59,982 bases of DNA from an uncultured Lachnospiraceae bacterium (GTDB lineage: Bacteria; Bacillota; Clostridia; Lachnospirales; Lachnospiraceae): contig CAMWUL010000014.1 in the NCBI GenBank assembly GCA_947177445.1, positions 1 to 59,982 on the forward strand, read 5' to 3'. A program made the translations under genes and the position numbers. The notes under the pieces are model-generated. The model had not been told where the DNA came from, did no database searches, and saw nothing but the letters and a program-made list of their open reading frames with translations. How positions within the stretch are numbered: the first letter of the stretch is position 1; every line of letters begins with the position of its first letter. This document shows positions 8,841-16,774 of this stretch, piece by piece.

Positions 8841-9502
8841 TCCAGGTCTCCCTTCAGAATATTTTCCACATACTTTTCCGCAGACATATCGTCACAAAGC
8901 CGTTGCATACACACATTTTGAAGCGAGCATTGCTTGCAGGAAGCGTTCCCCTTCACCTTTGGAGTATAATTTCTCTCATAGTATCCATGCATCTCTTCAA
9001 ACAGCTTCCTTACCCTGCCTCGAAGATCCTCTGTAAATACTACCTCCACTCTGTGACGGGTTTCCCCATAGTACAAATATCCATGCTCTATCCTGGTAAA
9101 AAGCATTTCTTCCAGGCACATGGCCTGAGCAGTCAGCTGTAGCTCATCTGCATCATGCTTTTTAGGCGCTCCTCTTTTATATTCTACCGGGATCACGCAA
9201 AACAAGCCCTTCTGCCCTTGAAGAGGAACGCCGTTTTCAGATCTGTGAAATTCCACGACGTCACACTCGCCGCTGATTCCCATAGAGCGGGAAGACACCT
9301 TCATGGCGCGTATCGTCAATACATCTCCCCGCTTCTCACGGAATTCATTGTTGTGAGCATTTTCATGCAATACCTTTCCTTCAAATGTACGTATATTTTC
9401 TTCCCATTGCTGTTCAATATGTATCAATGCCCACTGGCGGCGGCAAAATGCAAAGTGCTGGATTCCTGACAGCAACAAATAATCATCTTCCTGATATTCC
9501 AT
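8837..9502 (-). CDS. cas4: CRISPR-associated exonuclease Cas4
   Basis: Cas4 (221 aa) trims prespacers and helps choose PAM-adjacent ends for Cas1-Cas2. Visible features: the first iron-sulfur cysteine in HFAFCRRQWAL, a RecB-like nuclease core with VIPVEYKRG (catalytic E-x-K) and TAQAMCLEE (QhxxY-like region), and the C-terminal CKQCSLQNVC cysteines that complete the 4Fe-4S site. It overlaps cas1 by 4 bp and follows cas7 by 11 bp. Confidence 0.95.
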   Translation of the reverse strand: MEYQEDDYLLLSGIQHFAFCRRQWALIHIEQQWEENIRTFEGKVLHENAHNNEFREKRGDVLTIRAMKVSSRSMGISGECDVVEFHRSENGVPLQGQKGLFCVIPVEYKRGAPKKHDADELQLTAQAMCLEEMLFTRIEHGYLYYGETRHRVEVVFTEDLRGRVRKLFEEMHGYYERNYTPKVKGNASCKQCSLQNVCMQRLCDDMSAEKYVENILKGDLE

Positions 9503-9513
9503 AGTCTATCCTG

Positions 9514-10401
9514 TCACTCCATGCAGATGCAGGTAACTCCCTCGGGCATCTCCTCTGAAACAGCAACCTCATAATCTGAATAAGACCTGGGAATCTCCAC
9601 ACCGTCTTTTTTTTCTACCTTCACAGCATCAAACAGCTTATGAGCAGGTGCGCATCCAAGCTCACTGTCATGCTTAAACACGATAAGCTTCCTTACTGCC
9701 ATTTTTCCCCGGGCGGCGGAATGATCATTCTCAAACATATTCAAGATTGCCTCCCACAGCAGATTCAAATCCTCCTCCGAGAAGCCTGTAACCTTTCTCG
9801 CCAGGTTTGCAGATACATATCCTTCCACCCGATACAGACCGTAAGGAACAATATATTTCCTTCCCATTTCAGTTCCCTTGCGCTCCGCATCGCTTTCTGT
9901 AGTGATAGCCACTCTGGTAATGGTGACTTCCTGAGGCAGAATCGGATCTATGGACTTGGCAAATCCCAGCTGTACCGGACCTCTTACCTGCCCACAGTTT
10001 AAATTTGCTTTGACAAAGGTCGTCATCACAGCGCCAAAGGTTCTGATGTCAAAGAAATTCTGACACATAAAATCTCTGACCTTCCGGTCCAGCTCCGGAT
10101 CCTCCTTCTTCAGGCTTTTAATCTTGTCCACCTCTATATTATGATACTCCAAAGCTTTGGCATCACTCCGGTTCAGCGGTACATTCTCTTTGATATATAT
10201 CTGGTATCCCTTTTCATCCTCCTTTACGGTTTCCACATAATTCCGGATTTTTCTCTTGAGGCATACATCCGTCACCAGTCCATAGCCGCTCTCCGGATCC
10301 ACTCTGGGCATATTCCCCGCATCTGGATCACCATTGGGGTTACCGTTCTCCACGTCAAAAAGAAGCACAAAATCATATCTGTTCTTAATCGCCTCACTCA
10401 T
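9514..10401 (-). CDS. cas7c: Type I-C Cascade backbone protein Cas7 (Csd2)
   Basis: Cas7 (295 aa) polymerises along the crRNA to form the Cascade backbone. It opens with the family signature YDFVLLFDVENGNPNGDPD and has VTDVCLKRKIRNYV, the DIRTFGAVMTT loop, GPVQLGFAKSIDPI and the C-terminal SDYEV region. Length is normal for Csd2. Its ATG lies inside the end of cas8c (8-bp overlap), so translation is probably coupled. Confidence 0.96.
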   Translation of the reverse strand: MSEAIKNRYDFVLLFDVENGNPNGDPDAGNMPRVDPESGYGLVTDVCLKRKIRNYVETVKEDEKGYQIYIKENVPLNRSDAKALEYHNIEVDKIKSLKKEDPELDRKVRDFMCQNFFDIRTFGAVMTTFVKANLNCGQVRGPVQLGFAKSIDPILPQEVTITRVAITTESDAERKGTEMGRKYIVPYGLYRVEGYVSANLARKVTGFSEEDLNLLWEAILNMFENDHSAARGKMAVRKLIVFKHDSELGCAPAHKLFDAVKVEKKDGVEIPRSYSDYEVAVSEEMPEGVTCICME

Positions 10402-10774
10402 CTGCTTTTTCCTCCTTCTTTTGATAATGCTTTTGTGTCTGGCAATAATATCCCAGCTGGAATGAACCCTGCTGCGGCAGATTCAGCTGTTTTGGGTATT
10501 CTTCTCCGATCAGCACCGCCAACGCCCCGATCTGGGTGTTAAACCACTCTGCCAGTTTCTCCCCTTTATCACCTTTTACTTTGCGCAAATGCTTCTGCGC
10601 CAAATTCATCAGTACCGGAAATGTATGGGCCGGCGTAGCTGCCGCCGCATTGAAATACTTATCTTTTATTGTGGTGTTTATCCCCGAATTTGCCTCCTGC
10701 TGAATTTGTTCCAAAATAGAAAACAGCCTCCCCAGTGTATATGGAACATTATTACATTGCTCATTTAACTCCAC
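10394..10774 (-). CDS. cas11c: Internal-start small subunit Cas11c within cas8c
   Basis: Inside cas8c, in frame at codon 461, a near-perfect Shine-Dalgarno AAAGGAGGT (10782-10790) is followed after 7 nt by GTG (10772-10774). Translation from there would give 126 aa beginning (M)ELNEQCNNVPYTLGRLF and continuing SILEQIQQEA, to the Cas8c C-terminus. Type I-C systems are known to make a separate Cas11 small subunit from an internal cas8c start, and this is the length and place expected. What is seen is the site; production of the protein is inferred. Confidence 0.75.
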   Translation of the reverse strand: MELNEQCNNVPYTLGRLFSILEQIQQEANSGINTTIKDKYFNAAAATPAHTFPVLMNLAQKHLRKVKGDKGEKLAEWFNTQIGALAVLIGEEYPKQLNLPQQGSFQLGYYCQTQKHYQKKEEKADE

Positions 10775-12154
10775 TTGTAATACCTCCTTTGGACAATCCT
10801 TATTTTCATTTCTCAGATAATACGCCTTGATAATCGCCGCCCGTCCCCTGGTAACCTGACGCTCCGCCCGGATCCTCATCATCACCCCGTTGATCAGAGA
10901 CGCCGGATAGGTTCCCCCTGTCAGCACTGCCTTCAGCGTATCCGCTGACATCTGCGGTGATGGAGTCTTATCCTTTGCATTTTTATTTACAGTCTCTGAA
11001 AGTAATTTCCACATAGGGAGTATCGAAAATTTATCAAACTCCGGCTTTACGATTTCAAGTCTCTGATAATGCTCCGCCACATTTTTCAACATACTTCCGA
11101 AGGAATCTCTCAGGAAAAAGCGCACCGTCAATCTGGCCGCATTAGGTGCCAGCCCCAGCACATAAAAATGTTTTTCCATGTCCAGCTGCTGTTCATCCAC
11201 TTCCACAGCCTCTCCCCTCCGCAGCCGATCAAAAATCAAGCTTAAATCCTGGTCCGTCAATCCGCTTTCCTCATCCGCTCCAAATATGGCGGCTGCGCCT
11301 ACCTTTTGATAAAGAGGATCCCCTTCTTCCGCCCAATACACTACCGTAGTATCTCCGATCGTCTTTTTATGTTCTCTGTCACTCAGTAATTCGTTTAATG
11401 CGGCGGCATAAGCAAATGCAGCATATTCTCCCACGGATGCGTTCAATCCCTGCTCTTTTTCATAAGAGCAAAATGCCGGCGCATTAAAGGACACAAGTGA
11501 AGTCCCCATAGCCTGGGCTCCAACGATTCCCTTTATGACAGGATGGAGTACCGCCAAGGATGTTTCTTTTCCTGTGACCATGCAGATCCCACAGTTTCCG
11601 CTGTCTGTCCGGTTATAGTGCTCCTGCCATATCCTTTGGATTTCTTCCTCCTCTAAAACAGATTTTCCGTCATAAAAAAACAGAATATTCCCTCCGGACA
11701 TCAGATCTTTCCAGTTATCCAGAATAGAAGAGTACTTAGATATTTCTTCAGGATTCCAGGACTTAAAAAAGTACAGCACCGCTCTGGCCGCAGGGGACTG
11801 CGCCTGCTCCAGCAGATTGATGTGAAGTTCCCGGCAGGCCTCAAAGCACTGCAGACTTCTTTCCGGCTTCCCCTTTTCGTCCACACCAAATATATAGGTA
11901 GAATTATCACACAAAAAGTTAGATTTAATATCTACAGAACGCTTAACTGGCTGCGGCACCCTTAAGGTCTGTGGTACCTCTACTTCCTTCTTCCCTTTTT
12001 TCTGATGGATTCGCAGAGGAGACAGCTGTATTATTTTTCCTTCTTCATCCAGATCCAGGCGAAAAGATACTGGCGCTTTTCCCCATCCGGGACCTGCAAT
12101 CTTTCCCTGGCGCAGCAGAGCCTCATAATACTCCACTAAAGCCTGTAAAATCAT
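10394..12154 (-). CDS. cas8c: Type I-C Cascade large subunit Cas8c (Csd1)
   Basis: Cas8c (586 aa) is the large Cascade subunit that recognises the PAM and helps recruit Cas3. Family features include N-terminal MILQALVEYYEAL, GWGKAPVSFRLDLDEEG, the CGICMVTGKE segment, and the helical C-terminus with YTLGRLFSILEQIQ and YFNAAAATPAHTFPVL. The C-terminal 126 residues are also encoded as Cas11c from an internal GTG. The start overlaps the cas5c stop by four bases (ATGA). No frameshift was seen. Confidence 0.95.
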   Translation of the reverse strand: MILQALVEYYEALLRQGKIAGPGWGKAPVSFRLDLDEEGKIIQLSPLRIHQKKGKKEVEVPQTLRVPQPVKRSVDIKSNFLCDNSTYIFGVDEKGKPERSLQCFEACRELHINLLEQAQSPAARAVLYFFKSWNPEEISKYSSILDNWKDLMSGGNILFFYDGKSVLEEEEIQRIWQEHYNRTDSGNCGICMVTGKETSLAVLHPVIKGIVGAQAMGTSLVSFNAPAFCSYEKEQGLNASVGEYAAFAYAAALNELLSDREHKKTIGDTTVVYWAEEGDPLYQKVGAAAIFGADEESGLTDQDLSLIFDRLRRGEAVEVDEQQLDMEKHFYVLGLAPNAARLTVRFFLRDSFGSMLKNVAEHYQRLEIVKPEFDKFSILPMWKLLSETVNKNAKDKTPSPQMSADTLKAVLTGGTYPASLINGVMMRIRAERQVTRGRAAIIKAYYLRNENKDCPKEVLQVELNEQCNNVPYTLGRLFSILEQIQQEANSGINTTIKDKYFNAAAATPAHTFPVLMNLAQKHLRKVKGDKGEKLAEWFNTQIGALAVLIGEEYPKQLNLPQQGSFQLGYYCQTQKHYQKKEEKADE

Positions 12155-12798
12155 TGTACCACCTCACATTCTTCCAAATGAAGCACCCCTTCTTCCAGTT
12201 TCGCCCGGAAAAACTGAGGTCTGATATTCGATAGGTCGCTGAAATCCATATCCCACAGCATGTAGCCCAAGTCTCTTGTCTCTGGAATAGCCGGAATTTC
12301 TCCCCCCGGCCATTCCTGGAATCGAGCTGGAAATTCCCGGCATCCGAAATAGGGCTGATGAAAGCACTGTCCTCTGTGAAGCCGACGCTTTATAATATCC
12401 TGGAATTTCCCCGGATTATCTCCCTCAGATGCATTTTCCGTCATCTCAAAATGAGCCTCAATCACATAGCGTACATCCTGCAATACCAGCGAAGCTCTCT
12501 GCTGTATATCCTCCGATGTACTCAGAAACAGTTCCGTCCGTCCTCCTGTCATCGCTGTCCGCACGCTGTTTGCCGATATTTTTGACTTTACCTCATTCCG
12601 CCTTATGTTAGTCATACGGATGGGGGATAACACATATATTTTGTCAATTCTCCACCTTAAGCCGGGATGCCAGTATATTGCGTCCAACAACCCCCGGGCC
12701 GCAGAAGGAGTCATAACATCATAACTCACTCTTTCTACCTTCATTTCGGGACGGCTAAAACAGGCATACTCCCCCCAAACTTCTACTTTAACTGACAT
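12151..12798 (-). CDS. cas5c: Type I-C Cas5 (Cas5c/Cas5d), pre-crRNA endonuclease
   Basis: Cas5c (215 aa) replaces Cas6 in type I-C: it cuts repeat hairpins and stays on the crRNA 5' handle. Seen are the N-terminal VEVWGEYACFSRPEMKVERVSYDVMTPSAARGLLDAIYW strand-helix region and, further on, HRGQCFHQPYFGCREFPA. GGAGGTGATCTT gives a clear start. It is the first large gene after the internal promoter at 12895-12923 and overlaps the end of a 16-codon leader ORF. Confidence 0.95.
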   Translation of the reverse strand: MSVKVEVWGEYACFSRPEMKVERVSYDVMTPSAARGLLDAIYWHPGLRWRIDKIYVLSPIRMTNIRRNEVKSKISANSVRTAMTGGRTELFLSTSEDIQQRASLVLQDVRYVIEAHFEMTENASEGDNPGKFQDIIKRRLHRGQCFHQPYFGCREFPARFQEWPGGEIPAIPETRDLGYMLWDMDFSDLSNIRPQFFRAKLEEGVLHLEECEVVQ

Positions 12799-12833
12799 AA
12801 GATCACCTCCTTCCTTTTAAAAATATATTGCAT
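12783..12833 (-). CDS. Putative 16-aa leader peptide overlapping the cas5c start
   Basis: A short ORF encodes MQYIFKRKEVILCQLK. It has a strong AAAGGAGGAG site ending six bases before its ATG, and it spans the cas5c Shine-Dalgarno and start codon, ending in TAG inside cas5c (+1 relative frame). This arrangement could couple cas5c translation to ribosomes on the leader. It could also be a chance ORF in purine-rich leader sequence; no homologue is known to me. Confidence 0.4.
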   Translation of the reverse strand: MQYIFKRKEVILCQLK

Positions 12834-12894
12834 ATCTCTCCTCCTTTTAAATTTTCGTTGGTTGTAAAATTATTTATTAATTGCTTGTGTTTGT

Positions 12895-12923
12895 ATTTTA
12901 AGCCCTTCGACGATATCTGTCAA
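12895..12923 (-). promoter_or_regulatory. Internal cas promoter between cas3 and cas5c
   Basis: Minus-strand consensus -35 TTGACA (12918-12923) and -10 TAAAAT (12895-12900) with a 17-bp spacer. Transcription would start near 12888 and give cas5c-8c-7c-4-1-2 independently of cas3. Confidence 0.7.
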
Positions 12924-13106
12924 TTCTAAATTTCCAAAAATATTACAACCTGCTTAAAAATCTCTTGCAGTTACCAGCAAAATCACATAAACTATTTTTG
13001 TCATTTATCATAAAAAACTTTTCATCACTTCTGCAAGATATACTCTTCAGACACTTTTATGATTAATGCGGATAGAAATGTTGGTTGTAACATTAGCGTT
13101 CTTCAC

Positions 13107-13129
13107 GGCGGCAGGTCCTATCTGCCGCC
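13107..13129. other. Strong hairpin after cas3
   Basis: Perfect 8-bp stem GGCGGCAG/CTGCCGCC with a 7-nt loop, 46 bp beyond the cas3 stop in the 376-bp cas3-cas5c gap. It has no U run in either direction, so it is not a classic terminator, but it may protect the cas3 mRNA end or slow polymerase. The rest of the gap, apart from the promoter and leader ORF, shows nothing I recognise. Confidence 0.4.
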
Positions 13130-13174
13130 ATCGAAAAACGCACCTGCCTCCTTGCAGAATCCTTACATCGCATT

Positions 13175-15370
13175 CTAAACAAAGACTCCATTTCCTGCAT
13201 CCACATCCATCTTCAGTCCCGTATCCATATCGTACTGTGTCAGATCTCTCAGAACAAATACGGTGCCGTCAATCTGCTCCAGACAGCCTCCATCCCATAA
13301 AGCCTTTAAATGATTGGGATATACATTGACGCTATATTGCCCCAGCTTTCTAAATACCTCACGATCTGCTTTTCCCGCCGAAAGCATTTCCGTCAGCGCT
13401 GCTCCCTCCTCTAAAGGGATATATATCGTAGTCGTTTCGTTCTCAATCAGTTGAAACTGCTTTGCCACAGCGGCAAAGGGAAAGCTTTTCCCGTCGATGC
13501 CTCTCTCAAAGGCTTTTATGATTTCCTTCTGGTCCAGATTTTCCCTGCCCAGCAAGTCCCTGTAAAAGTAAAAATAGCACTTTATGGCATCCGGCTCTGA
13601 CACATCTTCATATTTCTTCTGCACCCATTGCAGCGCCGCAATATTTTGAACCAAAAATGGTGATCTATCCTCTTCCAGGCGGAAAACAGATACAACACTA
13701 TCCTCTAAATTTCTCATTCCTTCACGATTGCACCTTCCCGCAGCCTGAATCACGGAATCCAGTCCTGCTTCCTGACGGTAAACCTTTGGGAAGTCCAAAT
13801 CCACCCCTGCCTCAATCAATGATGTAGCAATGACCCGACAGGGCAGTCCCTCCTGCAGGCGCTGCTTTATTTCGCGGATCTTACCTTTTCTGGCCGCAGG
13901 ATATAAAAGAGTGGTCAAACAGTAAGTTCCTTCTGATTTCAAATTTTTGTAAAGCTCCTGAGCCGTTTTCCTTTTATTGACAATACACAATACCTGGGCC
14001 TGGGCTCCCAGCCTTCCCTGAAGCTCATCCATTTCTAACGTGCCTATATCCTCTACACGGGTGCGTCTGAACTCCTCATACAGCACTTCCGCATTGCTGC
14101 ATATTTCCTTCATCTCCATATTGGGCAGGTATTGCCGGAACATTTCCCCCAAAGCCGGCTGCGTTGCTGTACACAAAACAATAGTCGATCCATAGTGCGC
14201 CGTCAATTCAGACATAGCAGCCACACAGGGTTCCAGAAAAGCTGTTGGCAGAGTCTGCGCTTCGTCAAAAATAATAACGCTGTTGGCAATGTTATGGAGC
14301 TTTCGACATTTTGAGCTTTTATTTGCAAACAGGGATTCAAAAAACTGAACTGCAGTTGTCACAATCACCGGCTTATCCCAGTTTTCTGTGGCCAGAACCT
14401 TGCGATACATTTTTTCATTCTGCAGTTGATCCTCCGTCATTTCATAGAGAACACCAGAATGATGCTCCAGCACATTTTCCTCTCCCAAAATCCGGCAGAA
14501 AACCGCTGCATTCTGATCGATAACAGAAGTATATGGTATCACGTAAATGATTCGTTTCATCCCGTGTGCCTGTATATGCTTTAAGGCAAAGCCAAGAGAG
14601 GCCGTCGTCTTACCGCCTCCTGTTGGAACTGTCAGCGTATACAGCCCCTTATCTACTCTTTCCCCCTGCTCCATACATTCCTGCAGGATCCTGTTTCTGT
14701 TTCGGCACAGTCCCTCCTGCCTGTCATTGTCAAACTCTTTTTCCTCAAACCAACCTGCAATATAGCACTCAAATCTGTTCAAGAGCTCTTGAACGGAAGA
14801 ATAATTCGCCCTCTTCAAACCTTCCGCTCCCAGCTTCATAAAAGCCTCCGTATCCAGGTAATCCGCATCTACCAGACAGGAGTATAGCATGCGAATAAAA
14901 AAAGACATTGTAAACACAGGACTCTTCCCTTCCGTACAAAATAGCGGAAGGTCAACCGTTCCCGGCACAATCTCCTCTTTCCAGTCTCCATATTCTGGTA
15001 ATGCCGCCTTCAGCCTTCCGTAAAAGGTTCCATCCTGGGCCTGAGCGAATTTGCTTGATCCTCCATCCAGCAGACCGGAATGATGCCCCGCCACAGCCAT
15101 GGCCGCCGGCGTATATGCTGCCCTTGAAAGCCGGCAAAGTTCTTTGGCTCCCGCCGTAGAATGATCCACCTTTTTTGTATGCTCCGGGTCCTGGATCCTC
15201 TTCTGAAATTCCTCAGAATATTTCCCTATGTCGTGCATCAAACCACAAAGGTACCCCATGTCGGCACATCCAAACTCTGACGCAAACATCCCTGCTCTTT
15301 CTGCCGTTCCCTGCAGGTGATCCTTTATCGTCTGTACCTCTCCCAGTACATTGATGTGCGCTATTTTCAT
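13175..15370 (-). CDS. cas3: Type I-C Cas3 nuclease-helicase
   Basis: Cas3 (731 aa from this start) degrades target DNA after Cascade binding. The N-terminal HD nuclease shows KDHLQGTAERAG, GLMHDIGKYSEEFQ (the metal-binding HD) and a later VDHSTAG and GHHSG. The SF2 helicase follows: Walker A VPTGGGKTTASL, DEAQ box IIFDEAQTLP, motif III LCTATQPAL, and motifs V-VI in ATSLIEAGVDLDFP and IQAAGRCNREG. The start at 15370 has GAGAGGAG nearby; the longer reading to 15394 does not. It is separated from cas5c by 376 bp, so its dosage can differ from Cascade. Confidence 0.96.
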   Translation of the reverse strand: MKIAHINVLGEVQTIKDHLQGTAERAGMFASEFGCADMGYLCGLMHDIGKYSEEFQKRIQDPEHTKKVDHSTAGAKELCRLSRAAYTPAAMAVAGHHSGLLDGGSSKFAQAQDGTFYGRLKAALPEYGDWKEEIVPGTVDLPLFCTEGKSPVFTMSFFIRMLYSCLVDADYLDTEAFMKLGAEGLKRANYSSVQELLNRFECYIAGWFEEKEFDNDRQEGLCRNRNRILQECMEQGERVDKGLYTLTVPTGGGKTTASLGFALKHIQAHGMKRIIYVIPYTSVIDQNAAVFCRILGEENVLEHHSGVLYEMTEDQLQNEKMYRKVLATENWDKPVIVTTAVQFFESLFANKSSKCRKLHNIANSVIIFDEAQTLPTAFLEPCVAAMSELTAHYGSTIVLCTATQPALGEMFRQYLPNMEMKEICSNAEVLYEEFRRTRVEDIGTLEMDELQGRLGAQAQVLCIVNKRKTAQELYKNLKSEGTYCLTTLLYPAARKGKIREIKQRLQEGLPCRVIATSLIEAGVDLDFPKVYRQEAGLDSVIQAAGRCNREGMRNLEDSVVSVFRLEEDRSPFLVQNIAALQWVQKKYEDVSEPDAIKCYFYFYRDLLGRENLDQKEIIKAFERGIDGKSFPFAAVAKQFQLIENETTTIYIPLEEGAALTEMLSAGKADREVFRKLGQYSVNVYPNHLKALWDGGCLEQIDGTVFVLRDLTQYDMDTGLKMDVDAGNGVFV

Positions 15371-15530
15371 AATGTTTCTCCTCTCGTATCCCATTTATGC
15401 CTCCACCATATTGCCAGAATGATCGCCTGATAAAGCTTCTGCCTGCAATTTCCGCTTCGGTGCGGTTGTAATAAAAAGTATATCATGCTGAACGACTCCT
15501 GCATAGTGAAAACTTATTATTGCAGAAAAA

Positions 15531-15598
15531 TACCGTAACACAAATATTGTAACAATTTAGCAGCCTGTCTGAAATGTTACAATATTTGCATTACGGTA
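15531..15598 (-). terminator. Long AT-rich palindrome upstream of cas3
   Basis: Two 24-nt arms (15531-15554 and 15575-15598) are complementary at 22 positions, including the block CAAATATTGTAACA and its complement, around a 20-nt loop. On the minus strand the stem is followed by TTTTT. It could terminate the gene at 15614-16507 or be a palindromic repeat or operator ahead of cas3. The rest of 15371-15613 shows only a weak -10 (TATACT) for cas3. Confidence 0.5.
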
Positions 15599-15613
15599 TA
15601 CATTAATGATCCC

Positions 15614-16507
15614 TTAAAACAAAATATCCATTTTCTTGTACGCCTCAACCCTCTGCTCAATGGCCTCCCAGGTAATATCGGAACACACAAATTCATAATC
15701 GCTTTGAATCCGCTCCAGCTCGGCTTTTATCCCCGGCGTTTCCTCTGAGATATCCGCTCCTGTCCGCACATAATAATCCGGCAGCAATGCTCCCAGGATA
15801 ATGCCTGTTTCCGGTTCCGGAGTATCCTGCCCCTGGCCCAGAGCACACACCATCTTCAGGTGATTGTCCAAATAAGCGTCTATCTCCAGATGAACTCCCA
15901 TCAATCCGTTCAAATCGAAAACCTGGAATGGTGCCTTGCCCGGGACAGCGAACTCGCTTCCCATCCCCCAGAAAGCCGGGCTGTCCCCCAGCTCATAAAG
16001 GGCCCCGCACAGCTCCTGCAGCCCGTTAAACTCCTCCTCAGAAGGCGGACTCTGAAGGGATTTCAGCACTGTATCTACTGCCCGGCCCAATTTCCCCAGC
16101 GCCTCACAGCCGGGAAGCGCCGCCAGATGTTCACCAAGCTTTACAAGCCTGGCCAAAGACAAAAGCCCCCACACCCGTGCCTTAACTTCGCTTATGTTTT
16201 CCGCCATTTCCTCAATCCGGGCAGGCACCTCATTATATAATAATGCCTCATCCTCCAACTGCCCGATGCGCTGGGAGCAATCGTCGATAATCTTCTTTCC
16301 CACTTTTTTATACACACTGTCATCAGCGCTGTAAATCGTATCCGCCCGGCTCAGCCAAAGCTGTGCCCGATTCAGATTTCCCTTCTCCATAGCCGCCGCA
16401 CCCAGATGATAATAGGCCCTGGCCAATCCTGCCCAATCACGCTTCTGCTGGTATTCCGCCAGCCGTTCCTCTGTAATTTCATCTTTTTTTCCGAAAAAAT
16501 GAATCAT
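15614..16507 (-). CDS. Hypothetical protein with TPR-like N-terminus
   Basis: A 297-aa cytosolic protein of unknown function. Residues about 15-70 look like one or two tetratricopeptide-type helix pairs (RDWAGLARAYYHLGAAAMEKGNLNRAQLWLSRADTIY), a protein-interaction fold. The remainder is predicted helical, with a short acidic C-terminal part; no catalytic motif, signal peptide or membrane segment is seen. ATG follows GAGGTGAA closely. It lies alone between the cas3 upstream palindrome and the divergent queT. Its place next to cas3 gives no clear reason to call it a CRISPR accessory gene. Confidence 0.65.
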   Translation of the reverse strand: MIHFFGKKDEITEERLAEYQQKRDWAGLARAYYHLGAAAMEKGNLNRAQLWLSRADTIYSADDSVYKKVGKKIIDDCSQRIGQLEDEALLYNEVPARIEEMAENISEVKARVWGLLSLARLVKLGEHLAALPGCEALGKLGRAVDTVLKSLQSPPSEEEFNGLQELCGALYELGDSPAFWGMGSEFAVPGKAPFQVFDLNGLMGVHLEIDAYLDNHLKMVCALGQGQDTPEPETGIILGALLPDYYVRTGADISEETPGIKAELERIQSDYEFVCSDITWEAIEQRVEAYKKMDILF

Positions 16508-16626
16508 TTCACCTCTTAACCCCTTTACTGAATATATTTGGCTTTCATGCAGACCTGCATTCTGTTCCAGGAATTATTCTACCATCCTCCTGTCCACGCT
16601 TCAAGGCCCTGAAGTAACTTTAACCC

Positions 16627-16655
16627 TTGCATTCCTCCGTCCTTCGTGCTATAGT
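16627..16655 (+). promoter_or_regulatory. queT promoter
   Basis: -35 TTGCAT (16627-16632), 17-bp spacer, -10 TATAGT (16650-16655). This predicts a leader of about 110 nt ending in the preQ1 aptamer. A hairpin CGGCTG...CAGCCG (16684-16703) lies inside the leader. Confidence 0.6.
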
Positions 16656-16723
16656 AGCAAAGGCTGTGCAATCTGTGATTCCCCGGCTGCTGTTCTACAG
16701 CCGTCGGGCCTTAAAACAGACAC

Positions 16724-16766
16724 CGTGAGTTCGAGACCTTCCTCACGTAAAACAAAACTAAAGGAG
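16724..16766 (+). promoter_or_regulatory. PreQ1-I riboswitch
   Basis: Stem CGTGAG/CTCACG (16724-16729 with 16742-16747) closes loop TTCGAGACCTTC, followed by the A-rich tail TAAAACAAAACTAAAGG. Loop CCTT can pair with tail AAGG to make the H-type pseudoknot of preQ1-I aptamers, and that AAGG is part of the queT Shine-Dalgarno AAGGAG (16761-16766). Ligand binding should therefore hide the ribosome site. The downstream gene is a preQ1-precursor transporter family member, which supports the call. Confidence 0.8.
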
Positions 16767-16774
16767 AACAAAAA

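Noticed and set aside
15614..16507. CRISPR accessory role for the TPR-like gene upstream of cas3
   Set aside because: No known CRISPR-associated domain, and a palindrome or terminator separates it from cas3.
16719..16746. tRNA-like T-arm (GTGAG-TTCGAGA)
   Set aside because: No acceptor, D or anticodon arms; the stretch is explained by the preQ1-I aptamer.
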